A stretch of DNA of 64,000 bases from Streptomyces kurssanovii (lineage in GTDB: Bacteria > Actinomycetota > Actinomycetes > Streptomycetales > Streptomycetaceae). Under the pieces are notes generated by a model. The model had not been told where the DNA came from and searched no databases. It was given only the letters and a program-made list of their open reading frames with translations. Of the stretch, positions 36,018 through 46,586 are shown piece by piece; within the stretch, counting starts at the first letter, position 1; each line of letters starts with the position of its first letter. A program made the position numbers and the translations under genes. Where the stretch lies: contig NZ_BMTN01000001.1 in assembly GCF_014649695.1 (NCBI RefSeq), positions 434,001 through 498,000 on the forward strand, read 5' to 3'.

Positions 36018-36452
36018 ATGGCCCGACGAACCAAACACACCAGAGGCACCACGCCCCCCACCCTCACCGCCGAGTCGCCCTGCCCCTGCGGGCTGCCCGC
36101 CCCGTACGGGGAGTGCTGCGGCCGGTTCCACAGCGGGGAGGGGGCCGCGCCCACGGCCGAGCTGCTGATGCGCTCGCGCTACAGCGCCTTCGTCGCCCAT
36201 GACGCGGCGTACCTGCTGCGCACCTGGCACTCGTCGACCAGGCCCCGGCACCTCGAGCTGGACCCGGGCATGCAGTGGACCTCGCTCGACATCGTCGCCA
36301 CCACGGACGGCAGCGCCTTCCACTCGACAGGGACCGTGACCTTCCGCGCCCGCTACCGCCACCACGGCAGTCGGGGTGAGCTGCACGAGCACAGCAACTT
36401 CGAGCGCGAGAACGGCGCTTGGGTCTACGTCGACGGCACGTTCATCGAGTGA
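36018..36452 (+). CDS. YchJ-family SEC-C metal-binding protein
   Basis: A 144-residue protein with the SEC-C zinc-type motif CPCGLPAPYGECCGRFH, the conserved LMRSRYSAFVAHDAAYLLRT and the end ENGAWVYVDG. YchJ proteins are widespread small metal-binding proteins with an NTF2-like fold and no firmly established role. I chose ATG 36018. It is divergent from the Tat-exported oxidoreductase. Confidence 0.9.
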   Translation: MARRTKHTRGTTPPTLTAESPCPCGLPAPYGECCGRFHSGEGAAPTAELLMRSRYSAFVAHDAAYLLRTWHSSTRPRHLELDPGMQWTSLDIVATTDGSAFHSTGTVTFRARYRHHGSRGELHEHSNFERENGAWVYVDGTFIE

Positions 36453-36464
36453 GGCCGCCGGCGG

Positions 36465-36722
36465 TCAGCGGTGCCGGCGCGGCATGACCGTGAGCCGGGG
36501 GTCGTACGCGGCCAGCACCTTGTTGGCCCGCGCGAGCGTGGCGAGCGCGTGCTCCCGGTCCGCCCGGTCCTCCGCGCACAGCGGCCCGCGGAACAGGCTC
36601 ACCTCGCGCGCCGCGCACTCGGCGTCGATCTCCGCCTGGAGGATGTGGACCGGCATGCAGGACCCGATCAGCGCCGCGACGCGGTCGGGGATCGGCACCG
36701 GGACGAGGGGGGAGGCGGTCAC
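36465..36722 (-). CDS. hypothetical protein, 85 residues
   Basis: A short cytoplasmic protein starting at GTG 36722 with AAGGAC upstream. It has two cysteines and an acidic helix (DIDAEC-like EIDAECAAREV) followed by EDRADREHALATLARANKVL and a basic end. I do not recognise the family. Coding is supported by helix-like composition and a plausible start; it is convergent with the YchJ gene, 12 bases apart. Confidence 0.55.
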   Translation of the reverse strand: MTASPLVPVPIPDRVAALIGSCMPVHILQAEIDAECAAREVSLFRGPLCAEDRADREHALATLARANKVLAAYDPRLTVMPRRHR

Positions 36723-37518
36723 GTGAAGTCCTTCTTTACCGTACGGGTCGCCCCGTGATCTCTCGTTACGCGGGAGTGAGTCGACCGCGTCCCGGCGGAG
36801 CCGCTCAGGGGGGACGAGGATGCCGTACGAGAGGCGCGCACCGCACCTTTCGCCCGGCCGTCCGTCCCCAGCGGCACCGCCGACATACCTTACGCGAACG
36901 CCGCCGAAGCACCCGAATCGGCGGCCTTGCGGCGCAAAAAGGACGCCGGCGGCCGGAATCCGGGCCGCTGGAGCCGAATGCGCAGCTCAAGTGGGTGAAA
37001 CGGCGAGCGGGTTGATCACCGCGGGGCTGCGGAGCGCCCACCGCGCCGCCCCGCCGCCCCGGTCCGGTGACGGCCGCGGCGTGCGCCCTCCCGCGGTCGG
37101 GGCCGCAGGCGGCAGTCCCCTGTCGATCTACGCCGTCTCCTTCGCGGCCCGGAGGCCTGGCGGTCAGCGAGGAAAAAGCGCAGGTCAGACCTTCGCGACT
37201 CTGACGTGGAGCGTCCTGCCCGCCGACGGGCCCGGCGGGAGGGCGGACCTGCCGGACCGCGCCCGGCCGCTTTGCCGCGTGCCCGAGGGTGACACTGGAC
37301 ACACTTGGCCGGGACGCCCCGGCGAGGAGATCGTCCGGACGGGCCCTCCCGTGTCCCGTCGCCGGTGACGGACGCCTGGTGATCGCCCGGCGTGGACGGC
37401 ACGTCCTCGTCGCCTTCGGCGATCAGGGGCGCGCCGCCCACGGCAGGCATGGACCGGTGGTGCGGTTTGCGGTCCGGAACAGTCGCGGAGACGCCGTTCA
37501 CGGAGCGGGGCTCGGGTC
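36723..37518. other. 796-bp region without a convincing gene
   Basis: Several long frames cross this stretch on both strands, as expected at this GC content, but none has a recognisable domain or a good start. The segment 37279-37490 weakly resembles the N-terminus of an Fpg/Nei DNA glycosylase (VPEGDT, then after a frame change RRGRHVLVAFGD) and may be a gene relic. No promoter or terminator stands out. Confidence 0.4.
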
Positions 37519-38736
37519 TCAGCGGGCGCCGCCGTCGCGGCGCTCCCGTAGATGCAGCGCGCGCAGCACGCCCTCGGTCGCGAACCGGCTCTCGGGGTCG
37601 GTGAGCTGATCACCGAAGATGGATTCGAGATTGCGCAGCCGGTAGCGGACGGTCTGCGGGTGGACATCGAGCAGCTCGCCCATCTGGGCGGCGGTGCCAC
37701 GGGTGTCCAGCCAGATCCGCAGGGTCTCGATCAGCCGGTTCCGGCGGGTGGGCGTCAGCCCGGCGAGGGGGGCGAGTTCGCGCTCCGCCAGCTGGTTCAG
37801 CAGGGCCGGGTCCGACAAAAGCCACAGGGTGAGCATGTGGTCGGAGCAGAAGGTGAGCGGGGCGTCGTCCACCACACCCGAGTCGATGAAGTCGAGGAGG
37901 CGGCGGGCCCATCGGATGGAGTCCGCGGCCTCGGCGGTCGGTACGGTCAGTCCCACGGTGGCCCGGTGGCCGGTCAGCGCGTGCTCCAGCGTGTGTCTTC
38001 GCTGGTCGTCGACCGGTCCCGGGACGAGTAAGTGCGGGTGCGGTCCGCCGAGTTCGGAGAGGACATCGTTGTCGAGCTCCGTTCCGGCCAATTCCCGGGA
38101 CGTGCGCAGGGCGACGAGGGTGACCTTCTCGGGGAGCGGCCACCCCGCCTGCTCGGACAGTTCCGCGATCGCGGAGCGCGGCACGGGCGGCCCCGCCATG
38201 ATCAGGTGCAGCAGCCTGCGCCGGACGGTCGCGCCCTGCTCCACCGTTCTCGCCTGCACCTCCAGATAGCCCTCCCTGGTGAGCGCCTCGAGCTCGTCCA
38301 CATAGGCGAAGAGGGCGTCGGCGAAGCTCAGCATCAGGGTGGGGGAGAGGTTGTAGCGCCGGCCGATCCGCTTGGCGCGGCGCAGGGCCACGCGGGCACC
38401 GAGCCGGTAGGCCCCGTGGAGGGAGTCCAGGCTGCGGCCCTCGTACGCCTCGAACCGGCCGAAACGGCGCAGCATCTCGTCGCGCAGCGGTGACGGCGTC
38501 GAAGGGGACGCCACCTGGTCGACGAAGACGGAGATGTTCTGTTCGACGCCGATCTGGATGGCCTGCCCGTACGGGCCCTTCAGTAACCTCCCGTACTCCG
38601 GATAGGCACGGGTCACCTCGATGCCGATCTCCTGGATCAGGCTGGGCAGTTCGGGCCTGATGATGGCGGCGAACTCCTGTGGCAGCGGCCCGAGCGGCTC
38701 TCCGGCGTCCGACGGCTGGGTGGTCGTTCTCGGCAT
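37519..38736 (-). CDS. PucR-family transcriptional regulator
   Basis: A 405-residue protein with the C-terminal PucR helix-turn-helix LLDVHPQTVRYRLRNLESIF after RLIETLRIWLDTRGTAAQMG. A central GGDEF-like domain and an N-terminal sensory helical region (EGRSLDSLHGAYRLGARVAL) precede it. ATG 38736 has GAGGGG upstream. It is divergent from the mce region, 476 bases away, and is the best candidate regulator for it; PucR-like genes are often found next to mce operons in Streptomyces. Confidence 0.9.
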   Translation of the reverse strand: MPRTTTQPSDAGEPLGPLPQEFAAIIRPELPSLIQEIGIEVTRAYPEYGRLLKGPYGQAIQIGVEQNISVFVDQVASPSTPSPLRDEMLRRFGRFEAYEGRSLDSLHGAYRLGARVALRRAKRIGRRYNLSPTLMLSFADALFAYVDELEALTREGYLEVQARTVEQGATVRRRLLHLIMAGPPVPRSAIAELSEQAGWPLPEKVTLVALRTSRELAGTELDNDVLSELGGPHPHLLVPGPVDDQRRHTLEHALTGHRATVGLTVPTAEAADSIRWARRLLDFIDSGVVDDAPLTFCSDHMLTLWLLSDPALLNQLAERELAPLAGLTPTRRNRLIETLRIWLDTRGTAAQMGELLDVHPQTVRYRLRNLESIFGDQLTDPESRFATEGVLRALHLRERRDGGAR

Positions 38737-39806
<1,070 letters not shown>

Positions 39807-39929
39807 CCCCCCGGCAGCCGTGGGCCCGCCCCGTGACCCGGTCCACCCGGGCACGGGGTTCCCGCGGCGGATCTCCGAGCGGATGGATTTCCCCGGAAAT
39901 AAAGCAGAAAACGAGTCAATGGGGGCACC

Positions 39930-41444
39930 ATGACGGGCGTTGTAAAACGTCCTCCTCGTATTTCCCGTGTCGCCTTTCTCGGTGCCGCGGGATTGGTCAC
40001 GGGAATTCTGGCAGGTCCCGGTTCTGCCGCCCGGGCGCAGGACACAGAGGTGACTGTGGCGTACGAGTGCGGTTTCCCCTCGGGCGCGCATACCGTGACC
40101 GCCGAGATCACCGGCGCGTATCCCGACGCAGGCGTGGTGAACCGGCCCGTCCGGCCCGGTGAGGCGTCCGTGCGGCTGACGATCGGACCGGCCGCGCTCG
40201 ACGGCGTGCTGCCCGCGGGCACGACAGCCGTCGCCGGTGCTGCCGATCTCACCGTGCTGGTCGCGCAGAAAGGGCGTTCTGCCGAGGCCCGTTGGGGAGC
40301 TCTGGCCGCGCCGGCCGTCCCCGTACCGGACGGCTCGGGAGATCTGGTCCTCGAACACAGCGGCGCCGTCCCCTCCGTGACCGTCACCGCCCCCGGCGAC
40401 GTCACCTTCACCGCGGCCGCCATGAGGCTGGAACTGTGGCCGCGGACGGGTGAGGAGACGCAGCCGGCGGCGCTTCCCCCCATCGACTGCCGGCCGGCCG
40501 AAGGACAGGACGCCCTCCTGGCGACCGTGCCCGTGCCCGTACCCGGCGGCACCCGTCCCGACCCCTCGCAGGAGCCTGACCCCGCCGCGTCCCCCACCGC
40601 CGAGGAGCCCGTGCGGCCGGAGGACATCGCCGTAGAACCCTCCCCGTCCGACCCGGGAAGCCCCTGCCCGACGGAGAAGCCCGCCGGCGCGATCGACGAG
40701 AGCTTCGTGCCCCAGCCCCCGCCCGGCGGCGAAGCGCCCCGCGTCACGATCCTGCCGGGCAGGCTCGGCTGCGCGTACGCCGTCGGTTTCGCCAACGTCG
40801 AGAAGCTCGGCGGCGCGGTGATCGTCAACGACCCTTCCGGCGCTCCGCGGCTGATCAACGTGCTGGCCGTCACCCGGTCGGTGTCCCGCCCGGGCACCCG
40901 GCCCGGCGGCAGCTACTTCCGCGCCGACTCCTACGGCGAACTCCCGCTGCCGGACGCCACATCGACCTTCCTCACCTTCGGGTTCCAGCCCGTCACCGCG
41001 AAGGTCGAGTTCACCAACGGTCCCGTCACCATCTCCACCGGAACCATCGGATCGCCGCCCAACAGGATCAACTTCGCCCAGGCGGGTTTCTACCAGTCGC
41101 TGCGCGTCCACGACGTCGAGGTCAACGGCACACCGCTGGACGTCGGCCCCGCCTGCCGGACGGCACGCCCCTACCGGGTGGTCCTGCACGGAAAGTTCCC
41201 CGACTACGAGAACGTCTTCAAGGGCGGACCGATGCGAGGCACCGTGACGATCCCCGAGTTCTCCGGCTGCGGTACGGGCGGTGAGGACCTCGACCAGTTG
41301 TTCAGCGCGTCACTGTCCGGGCCGGACAACCTGATCGCCATGCGGCAGGGCCCGCTGTGCATCCCGAACAGCCCGAACAACGAATGCCCGCCCACGATTC
41401 CACCGCTTCCCGGCCAGGAGGCCCAGGACCCGTCCTCCCCGTGA
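39930..41444 (+). CDS. secreted protein, DUF6801-like, mce-linked
   Basis: A 504-residue exported protein with a signal peptide to about residue 36 (AARAQ) and a first domain beginning VTVAYECGFPSGAHTVTAEI that matches my recollection of DUF6801. A Pro/Glu/Ser linker (PEPSPSDPGS type) and a C-terminal domain with eight or so cysteines (LGCAYAVGFANVEKLGGAV, FPDYENVFKGGPMRGTVTIP) follow. The last codons are again Pro-rich. Proteins of this sort are found beside Streptomyces mce operons and are probably outer-wall partners of the importer. ATG 39930 is used. Confidence 0.8.
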   Translation: MTGVVKRPPRISRVAFLGAAGLVTGILAGPGSAARAQDTEVTVAYECGFPSGAHTVTAEITGAYPDAGVVNRPVRPGEASVRLTIGPAALDGVLPAGTTAVAGAADLTVLVAQKGRSAEARWGALAAPAVPVPDGSGDLVLEHSGAVPSVTVTAPGDVTFTAAAMRLELWPRTGEETQPAALPPIDCRPAEGQDALLATVPVPVPGGTRPDPSQEPDPAASPTAEEPVRPEDIAVEPSPSDPGSPCPTEKPAGAIDESFVPQPPPGGEAPRVTILPGRLGCAYAVGFANVEKLGGAVIVNDPSGAPRLINVLAVTRSVSRPGTRPGGSYFRADSYGELPLPDATSTFLTFGFQPVTAKVEFTNGPVTISTGTIGSPPNRINFAQAGFYQSLRVHDVEVNGTPLDVGPACRTARPYRVVLHGKFPDYENVFKGGPMRGTVTIPEFSGCGTGGEDLDQLFSASLSGPDNLIAMRQGPLCIPNSPNNECPPTIPPLPGQEAQDPSSP

Positions 41445-41687
41445 CCGCGCCCGCATCGCCCGGGCGCGGCCGGGCCGGCGCCCCGGCGCCCGTACGCACC
41501 CGGGGACAAGGTTTCCCCGCCGCGTTGTCATGGCATGACAAACCACTGAGTTCGGCCTGAATGCGCTGGTCACAGCCATTGCCCCGGCTGCCTACCCGAA
41601 CGTAACGTGCGGGCGCCCGGTGCACTTCCGCCACTTTCGACACCTGTGTGCAGCCCGCTGCCCACGGATCACCGAACGGGAGGTGAA

Positions 41688-42674
41688 ATGGGAATCGAGG
41701 TAGTCGTCGAAGGGCTCACCAAGTCCTTCGGCAAACAGAACATCTGGCAGGACGTCACGCTCACCCTCCCCGCCGGAGAAGTCAGCGTCATGCTCGGACC
41801 CTCGGGAACGGGGAAGACCGTCTTCCTCAAATCCATCATCGGACTGCTCAAGCCGGAACGCGGCCGTGTCCTCATCGACGGCGTCGACATGGTGGGCAGC
41901 CCCGAACGCGACATCTACGAGACGCGCAAACTGTTCGGCCTGATGTTCCAGGACGGCGCGCTCTTCGGGTCGATGACACTCTTCGACAACATCGCCTTCC
42001 CCTTGCGTGAGCACACCCGCAAGAAGGAGTCCGAGATCCGGCGCATCGTGATGGAGCGCATCGAGGTCGTCGGGCTCCTCGGCGCCGAGGGCAAACTCCC
42101 CGGCGAGATATCCGGCGGCATGCGCAAACGCGCCGGGCTCGCCCGCGCCCTGGTCCTCGACCCGCAGATCATCCTCTGCGACGAGCCCGACTCCGGTCTC
42201 GACCCCGTGCGCACGGCCTACCTGTCGCAGCTGCTGATCGACCTCAACGCGCAGATCGACGCCACGATGCTGATCGTCACCCACAATCTCGACATCGCGG
42301 CCACCGTTCCGGACAACATGGGCATGCTCTTCCGCCAGGGCCTCGTCACCTTCGGCCCCCGCGAGGTGCTGCTGACCAGCGAGGAACCGGTCGTCGCCCA
42401 GTTCCTCGGCGGGCGGCGCGAAGGCCCCATCGGGATGTCGGAGGAGAAGGACGCCGCCACCCTCGCGAGGGAGCAGCTCTCCGGCGGCGGCGACCACGCC
42501 GGACAGCCGCGGACCGTCGTCCCCCAGCTGGAACCCTCACCCGGTATGCCCGTCCGCCAGGGTGCGCTGCGCCGCAGGGAACGGGTGCTCGGCATGATGG
42601 CCCAGCTGCCGGAGGCGGCCCGCACCGCGATCATGCGGAGCTACAGCCCGGCCGGCGGCGGAGTCACCGGATGA
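41688..42674 (+). CDS. Mce ABC transporter ATP-binding protein (MceG/Mkl type)
   Basis: A 328-residue ABC ATPase that energises Mce lipid import. It has Walker A MLGPSGTGKTVFLKSIIG at about residues 36-46, a Q-loop FGLMFQDGALFGSM, the signature GEISGGMRKRAGLARAL, Walker B IILCDEPDSGLDP and the switch His in LIVTHNLD. A C-terminal extension past residue 255 is typical of MceG. ATG 41688 has GGGAGGTG 4 bases upstream. Its stop overlaps the first YrbE gene by 4 bases. MceG is often encoded apart from the mce operon in mycobacteria but is part of the operon here, as in other Streptomyces. Confidence 0.93.
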   Translation: MGIEVVVEGLTKSFGKQNIWQDVTLTLPAGEVSVMLGPSGTGKTVFLKSIIGLLKPERGRVLIDGVDMVGSPERDIYETRKLFGLMFQDGALFGSMTLFDNIAFPLREHTRKKESEIRRIVMERIEVVGLLGAEGKLPGEISGGMRKRAGLARALVLDPQIILCDEPDSGLDPVRTAYLSQLLIDLNAQIDATMLIVTHNLDIAATVPDNMGMLFRQGLVTFGPREVLLTSEEPVVAQFLGGRREGPIGMSEEKDAATLAREQLSGGGDHAGQPRTVVPQLEPSPGMPVRQGALRRRERVLGMMAQLPEAARTAIMRSYSPAGGGVTG

Positions 42675-43516
42675 CCGCCCCGCTGCCGGTGCGGCCGCCC
42701 GCACCGCCCGACGACAGGGCAGCCGGCGTCCCGGCGGCGAGAGAGCCCTCGAAGCTGCTCGCGCCGCTGCGCGAGACGGGCAAGCTGTTCGCGCTCGCCG
42801 CCGCGGTGACCCGGGTGATCTTCCGCCGGCCGTTCCAACTGCGCGAGTTCATCGAGCAGTTCTGGTTCGTGGCCAGTGTCACCATCCTCCCGGCCGCCCT
42901 CGTGTCCATCCCGTTCGGCGCGGTCATCGCCCTCCAGGTCGGTTCGCTCACCCAGCAGCTCGGCGCCCAGTCGTTCACCGGCGGCGCCAGCGTCCTCGCC
43001 GTCATCCAGCAGGCGAGCCCGCTGATCGTCGCCCTGCTGATCGCCGGCGCCGGAGGCTCGGCGATCTGCGCCGACCTCGGCTCCCGCAAGATCCGCGAGG
43101 AGCTCGACGCCATGGAGGTCATGGGCGTCTCGCCGATCCAGCGCCTGGTCGTGCCGCGGGTGCTGGCCACCATGCTGGTCGCCGTACTCCTCAACGGGAT
43201 GGTCTCCGTCGTCGGCACCCTCGGCGGCTACTTCTTCAACGTGATCATGCAGGGCGGCACCCCAGGCGCGTACCTCGCCAGCTTCTCCGCCCTCGCGCAA
43301 CTGCCCGACCTCTACATCAGCGAGCTCAAGGCCCTGATCTTCGGCTTCATCGCGGGCATCGTCGCCGCCTACCGCGGACTCAACCCGCGCGGCGGCCCCA
43401 AGGGCGTCGGCGACGCGGTCAACCAGTCCGTCGTCATCACCTTCATGCTGCTCTTCTTCGTGAACATGGTCCTCACGGCGATCTATCTCCAGATCGTCCC
43501 CCCGAAGGGGGGCTGA
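42671..43516 (+). CDS. MlaE/YrbE-type ABC permease A
   Basis: A 281-residue permease of the MlaE family with about six helices. It shows the EFIEQFWFVASVTILPAALV start, PFGAVIALQVGSLTQQLGAQ, the family glutamate motif GSRKIREELDAMEVMGVSPI and a C-terminal PKGVGDAVNQSVV. It pairs with the following permease to form the membrane channel through which the Mce ATPase drives lipid import. Its ATG overlaps the ATPase stop by 4 bases. Confidence 0.92.
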   Translation: MTAPLPVRPPAPPDDRAAGVPAAREPSKLLAPLRETGKLFALAAAVTRVIFRRPFQLREFIEQFWFVASVTILPAALVSIPFGAVIALQVGSLTQQLGAQSFTGGASVLAVIQQASPLIVALLIAGAGGSAICADLGSRKIREELDAMEVMGVSPIQRLVVPRVLATMLVAVLLNGMVSVVGTLGGYFFNVIMQGGTPGAYLASFSALAQLPDLYISELKALIFGFIAGIVAAYRGLNPRGGPKGVGDAVNQSVVITFMLLFFVNMVLTAIYLQIVPPKGG

Positions 43517-43519
43517 GCG

Positions 43520-44323
43520 ATGTCCGTGCTCGGACGGCTGGACCGCGGCGGTGACCAGCTCATCTTCTACGTACGGGCCCTCCTGTGGATCCCGAAGACC
43601 CTGCGCCGCTATCTGCGCGAGGTCCAACGTCTCCTCGCCGAGGTCGCGTTCGGCAGCGGCGGGCTCGGCGTCATCGGCGGCACCATCGGCGTGATGATCG
43701 CCATGACCCTGTTCACCGGCACCGTCGTCGGACTCCAGGGGTACGCGGCCCTCAACCAGATCGGCACCTCGGCCTTCACCGGCTTCGTCTCCGCCTACTT
43801 CAACACCCGGGAGATCGCGCCGCTCGTCGCCGGCCTCGCACTCTCCGCCACGGTCGGCGCCGGATTCACCGCCCAGCTCGGCGCGATGCGCATCAACGAG
43901 GAGGTCGACGCGCTCGAGGCGATGGGCGTGCGGTCCATGCCGTACCTCGTCACCACCCGCATCATCGCCGGCGTCGTGGCCATCATCCCGCTGTACGCGA
44001 TCGGACTGCTCAGCTCCTACCTCGCCTCCCGCTGGGTCACCGTGCTGTTCAACGGCCAGTCCGCGGGCACCTACGACCACTACTTCGCTCTCTTCCTCTC
44101 CCCGGACGACGTCCTGCTGTCGATCCTCAAAGTGCTGATCTTCAGCGTGATGGTGATCCTCGCGCACTGCTACTACGGCTTCCGCGCCTCGGGCGGCCCC
44201 GCCGGTGTGGGCGTGGCCGTCGGCCGCTCCGTACGCAACGCCATCGTGCTCATCAGCGTCACCGACTTCTTCCTGTCGCTCGCCATCTGGGGCGCGACCA
44301 CGACGGTGAAGGTGGCCGGATGA
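43520..44323 (+). CDS. MlaE/YrbE-type ABC permease B
   Basis: A 267-residue MlaE-family permease, paralogous to the preceding gene and 3 bases from it. It has GGTIGVMIAMTLFTGTVVGL, AGLALSATVGAGFTAQLGAM, the signature INEEVDALEAMGVRSMPYL and the ending GVAVGRSVRNAIVLI. The two permeases are expected to form a heterodimer. Its TGA overlaps the start of the first Mce protein. Confidence 0.92.
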   Translation: MSVLGRLDRGGDQLIFYVRALLWIPKTLRRYLREVQRLLAEVAFGSGGLGVIGGTIGVMIAMTLFTGTVVGLQGYAALNQIGTSAFTGFVSAYFNTREIAPLVAGLALSATVGAGFTAQLGAMRINEEVDALEAMGVRSMPYLVTTRIIAGVVAIIPLYAIGLLSSYLASRWVTVLFNGQSAGTYDHYFALFLSPDDVLLSILKVLIFSVMVILAHCYYGFRASGGPAGVGVAVGRSVRNAIVLISVTDFFLSLAIWGATTTVKVAG

Positions 44324-45558
44324 CCGCGCACACGGCAAGCAGACGGCTCGCGGGCGTGGCCTTCCTGCTCGTGCCCGTGCTGCTGATCTGGCTCTCGGTG
44401 GCCGTCTACGACAAGAAGTTCACCGACGACGCCACCGTCACCGTCCTCACCGGAGCGGCCGGCAACGAGATGCACCGGGGCGCCGAGGTCAAGCTGCGCG
44501 GCGTCGTCATCGGCGAGGTCCGCGACATCCGGGCCGACGGCACCGGAGCCCGGCTGACCCTCGCCGTCGACCCGGACGAACTCCGGCGGGTGCCCGCCGA
44601 CGTCACCGCGCAGATGCTGCCGACGACCCTCTTCGGAGAGCGCTTCGTCGCCCTCGTGCCGCCCGCCCGCGACTCCTCCGCACGCACGCTCGGCGCGGGG
44701 GACACCATCACCCAGGACCGCTCGAGCAACGCCGTCGAACTGGAACAGGTCCTCGACAACGTGCTCCCCCTGCTGACCGCCGTCAAGCCGGAGAAGCTCT
44801 CCGCCACCCTCACCGCCGTCTCCCAGGCACTCCAGGGCCGCGGCGACCAGCTCGGCGAAACGCTCGTCACCCTCGAGGGCCACCTGAAGAAGCTCAACCC
44901 GCAACTCCCGGTGCTCAACCGGGACATCGCCCACCTGGTGAAGGTGAGCCATCTCTACGCGGACGCCGCGCCCGACGTGCTCCAGGCGCTCACCGACTTC
45001 ACCACCACCAGCGGCACCATCGCCGACCAGCAGGCACAGCTCGCCGGACTCTACGGCTCGGCCACCACCTCGGCGCAGGACCTCACCTCCTTCCTGCGGA
45101 AGAACCGGCACAACCTGATCCGGCTGGCCGCCGCCGGCCGGCCCACCCTCGAACTGCTCGCCGCGTACTCGTCCTCCTTCCCGTGCACCCTGCGCACCCT
45201 CGCCGGGTTCGTACCCGCCATGGACAAGGCCCTCGGCAAGGGCACCGACGAGCCGGGGCTCCATGTGGACGTGACCGCCGTGCCCTCGCTGGGCAAGTAC
45301 GTGCCCGGCAGGGACGCCCCGGCCTACGACAGCGGCGGCGGACCGCACTGCTACGCCGTCCCCTACACCGGCAGGCCCGCCCCCTCGGCGGCGTCGGCGG
45401 CCGCGGAGAGCCTCGGCCTGCCCAACTCGCCGCAGGAGAACCGGCTCGTCAACGAACTGATGGCGCCGGAGCTGAAGAGGGCCCCGGACAAGCTGCCCGA
45501 CTGGAGCAGCGTGCTGACCGGCCCCGTCTACCGCGGTGCGGAGGTGACGCTCAAGTGA
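44320..45558 (+). CDS. mceA: Mce family protein A
   Basis: A 412-residue Mce protein with one N-terminal helix (residues 11-28). The MCE domain (VTVLTGAAGNEMHRGAEVKL then LRGVVIGEVRDI) spans about residues 35-120, and a long helical region forms the hydrophobic tunnel with the other five Mce proteins. A late pair of cysteines (SSFPCTLRTL, GPHCYAVPY) matches the MceA C-terminal pattern. Its ATG overlaps the permease stop by 4 bases and GTG of the next gene overlaps its stop. Confidence 0.92.
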   Translation: MTAHTASRRLAGVAFLLVPVLLIWLSVAVYDKKFTDDATVTVLTGAAGNEMHRGAEVKLRGVVIGEVRDIRADGTGARLTLAVDPDELRRVPADVTAQMLPTTLFGERFVALVPPARDSSARTLGAGDTITQDRSSNAVELEQVLDNVLPLLTAVKPEKLSATLTAVSQALQGRGDQLGETLVTLEGHLKKLNPQLPVLNRDIAHLVKVSHLYADAAPDVLQALTDFTTTSGTIADQQAQLAGLYGSATTSAQDLTSFLRKNRHNLIRLAAAGRPTLELLAAYSSSFPCTLRTLAGFVPAMDKALGKGTDEPGLHVDVTAVPSLGKYVPGRDAPAYDSGGGPHCYAVPYTGRPAPSAASAAAESLGLPNSPQENRLVNELMAPELKRAPDKLPDWSSVLTGPVYRGAEVTLK

Positions 45559-46586
45559 AACGCCGCTCTCTCGCGGGGCCGCTGGTCAAGTCCCTCGCGT
45601 TCATCGTGGTGACCGTCCTCGCCACCACCGCCCTCGCCTTGGGTATCGCCAACACCTCGGTCGGCGAGGCGTCCCCCTACAAGGCGCGCTTCACCGACGC
45701 GACGGGGCTCGTCACCGGCGACAGCGTGCGCATCGCGGGGGTCAAGGTCGGCCAGGTCGAGTCGGTGAAGGTCGTCGAGCGCCGGGTCGCCGAGGTCGCC
45801 TTCACCGTCCAGAAGGGCCGCACGCTGCCCGCCTCGGTCACCGCGTCGATCAAGTACCTCAACATGGTCGGGCAGCGCTACATCGACCTCGACCAGGGGA
45901 CGGGGCCGGTCGGCCGCGTCTTCGCCGCGGGCAGCACCATCCCGCTGGAGCGCACCACCCCCGCCCTCGACCTCACCCAGCTGTTCAACGGCTTCCAGCC
46001 GCTGTTCGAAGGCCTGTCACCCGGTGAGATCAACGACCTCGCCGGCTCCATCGTCCAGGTGCTCCAAGGAGAGGGCGGCACCGTCGACAGCATCCTGCGG
46101 CACGTGGGCTCGCTGACCGGCACCGTCGCCGCGAAGGACAAGGTCATCGGCGAGGTCGTCAAGAATCTCAACACCGTCCTGAAGACCGTCAACGACCGCG
46201 AGGCCGGCTTCGACGAACTCGTGGTCACCCTCCAGAAACTGGTCAGCGGATTCTCCGGCGACCGCAAACCTCTCGGGGAGGCCGTCGCGGCCATGGCAGA
46301 CCTCACCACCGTCACCGCCGACCTCCTGAGGGACGGCAGGCAACCCCTCAAGAAGGACATCGCGGAGCTGGGCCGCCTGTCCCGGCAGCTGGACAAGGGC
46401 TCGCCCCGCGTCGAGGAGTTCCTTCAGCGGACACCCGCCAAGATGCGGGCCATCACCCGCCTCGCCTCCTACGGATCGTGGCTCAACCTCTACCTCTGCG
46501 AAGCGAAGGTCAGGGACGTCGCCACGTGGGACGGCAGCCCGCCGCCCACCGGCATCGGGATCACCGAGTCGAGGTGCCGCGGATGA
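45555..46586 (+). CDS. mceB: Mce family protein B
   Basis: A 343-residue Mce protein with an N-terminal helix (residues 10-32), an MCE domain (YKARFTDATGLVTGDSVRIA, GVKVGQVESVKVV) and the motif KYLNMVGQRYIDLDQG. The helical C-terminal part has heptad-like TVAAKDKVIGEVVKNLNTVL. The end contains YGSWLNLYLCEAKV. It starts at GTG 45555, overlapping the mceA stop by 4 bases, and is part of the six-protein hexameric tube. Confidence 0.92.
   Translation: MKRRSLAGPLVKSLAFIVVTVLATTALALGIANTSVGEASPYKARFTDATGLVTGDSVRIAGVKVGQVESVKVVERRVAEVAFTVQKGRTLPASVTASIKYLNMVGQRYIDLDQGTGPVGRVFAAGSTIPLERTTPALDLTQLFNGFQPLFEGLSPGEINDLAGSIVQVLQGEGGTVDSILRHVGSLTGTVAAKDKVIGEVVKNLNTVLKTVNDREAGFDELVVTLQKLVSGFSGDRKPLGEAVAAMADLTTVTADLLRDGRQPLKKDIAELGRLSRQLDKGSPRVEEFLQRTPAKMRAITRLASYGSWLNLYLCEAKVRDVATWDGSPPPTGIGITESRCRG

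Noticed and set aside
36805-37501. Several 110-180 residue frames on both strands in the gene-free region
   Set aside because: No recognisable domain, Arg/Pro/Gly-rich, no convincing ribosome site.
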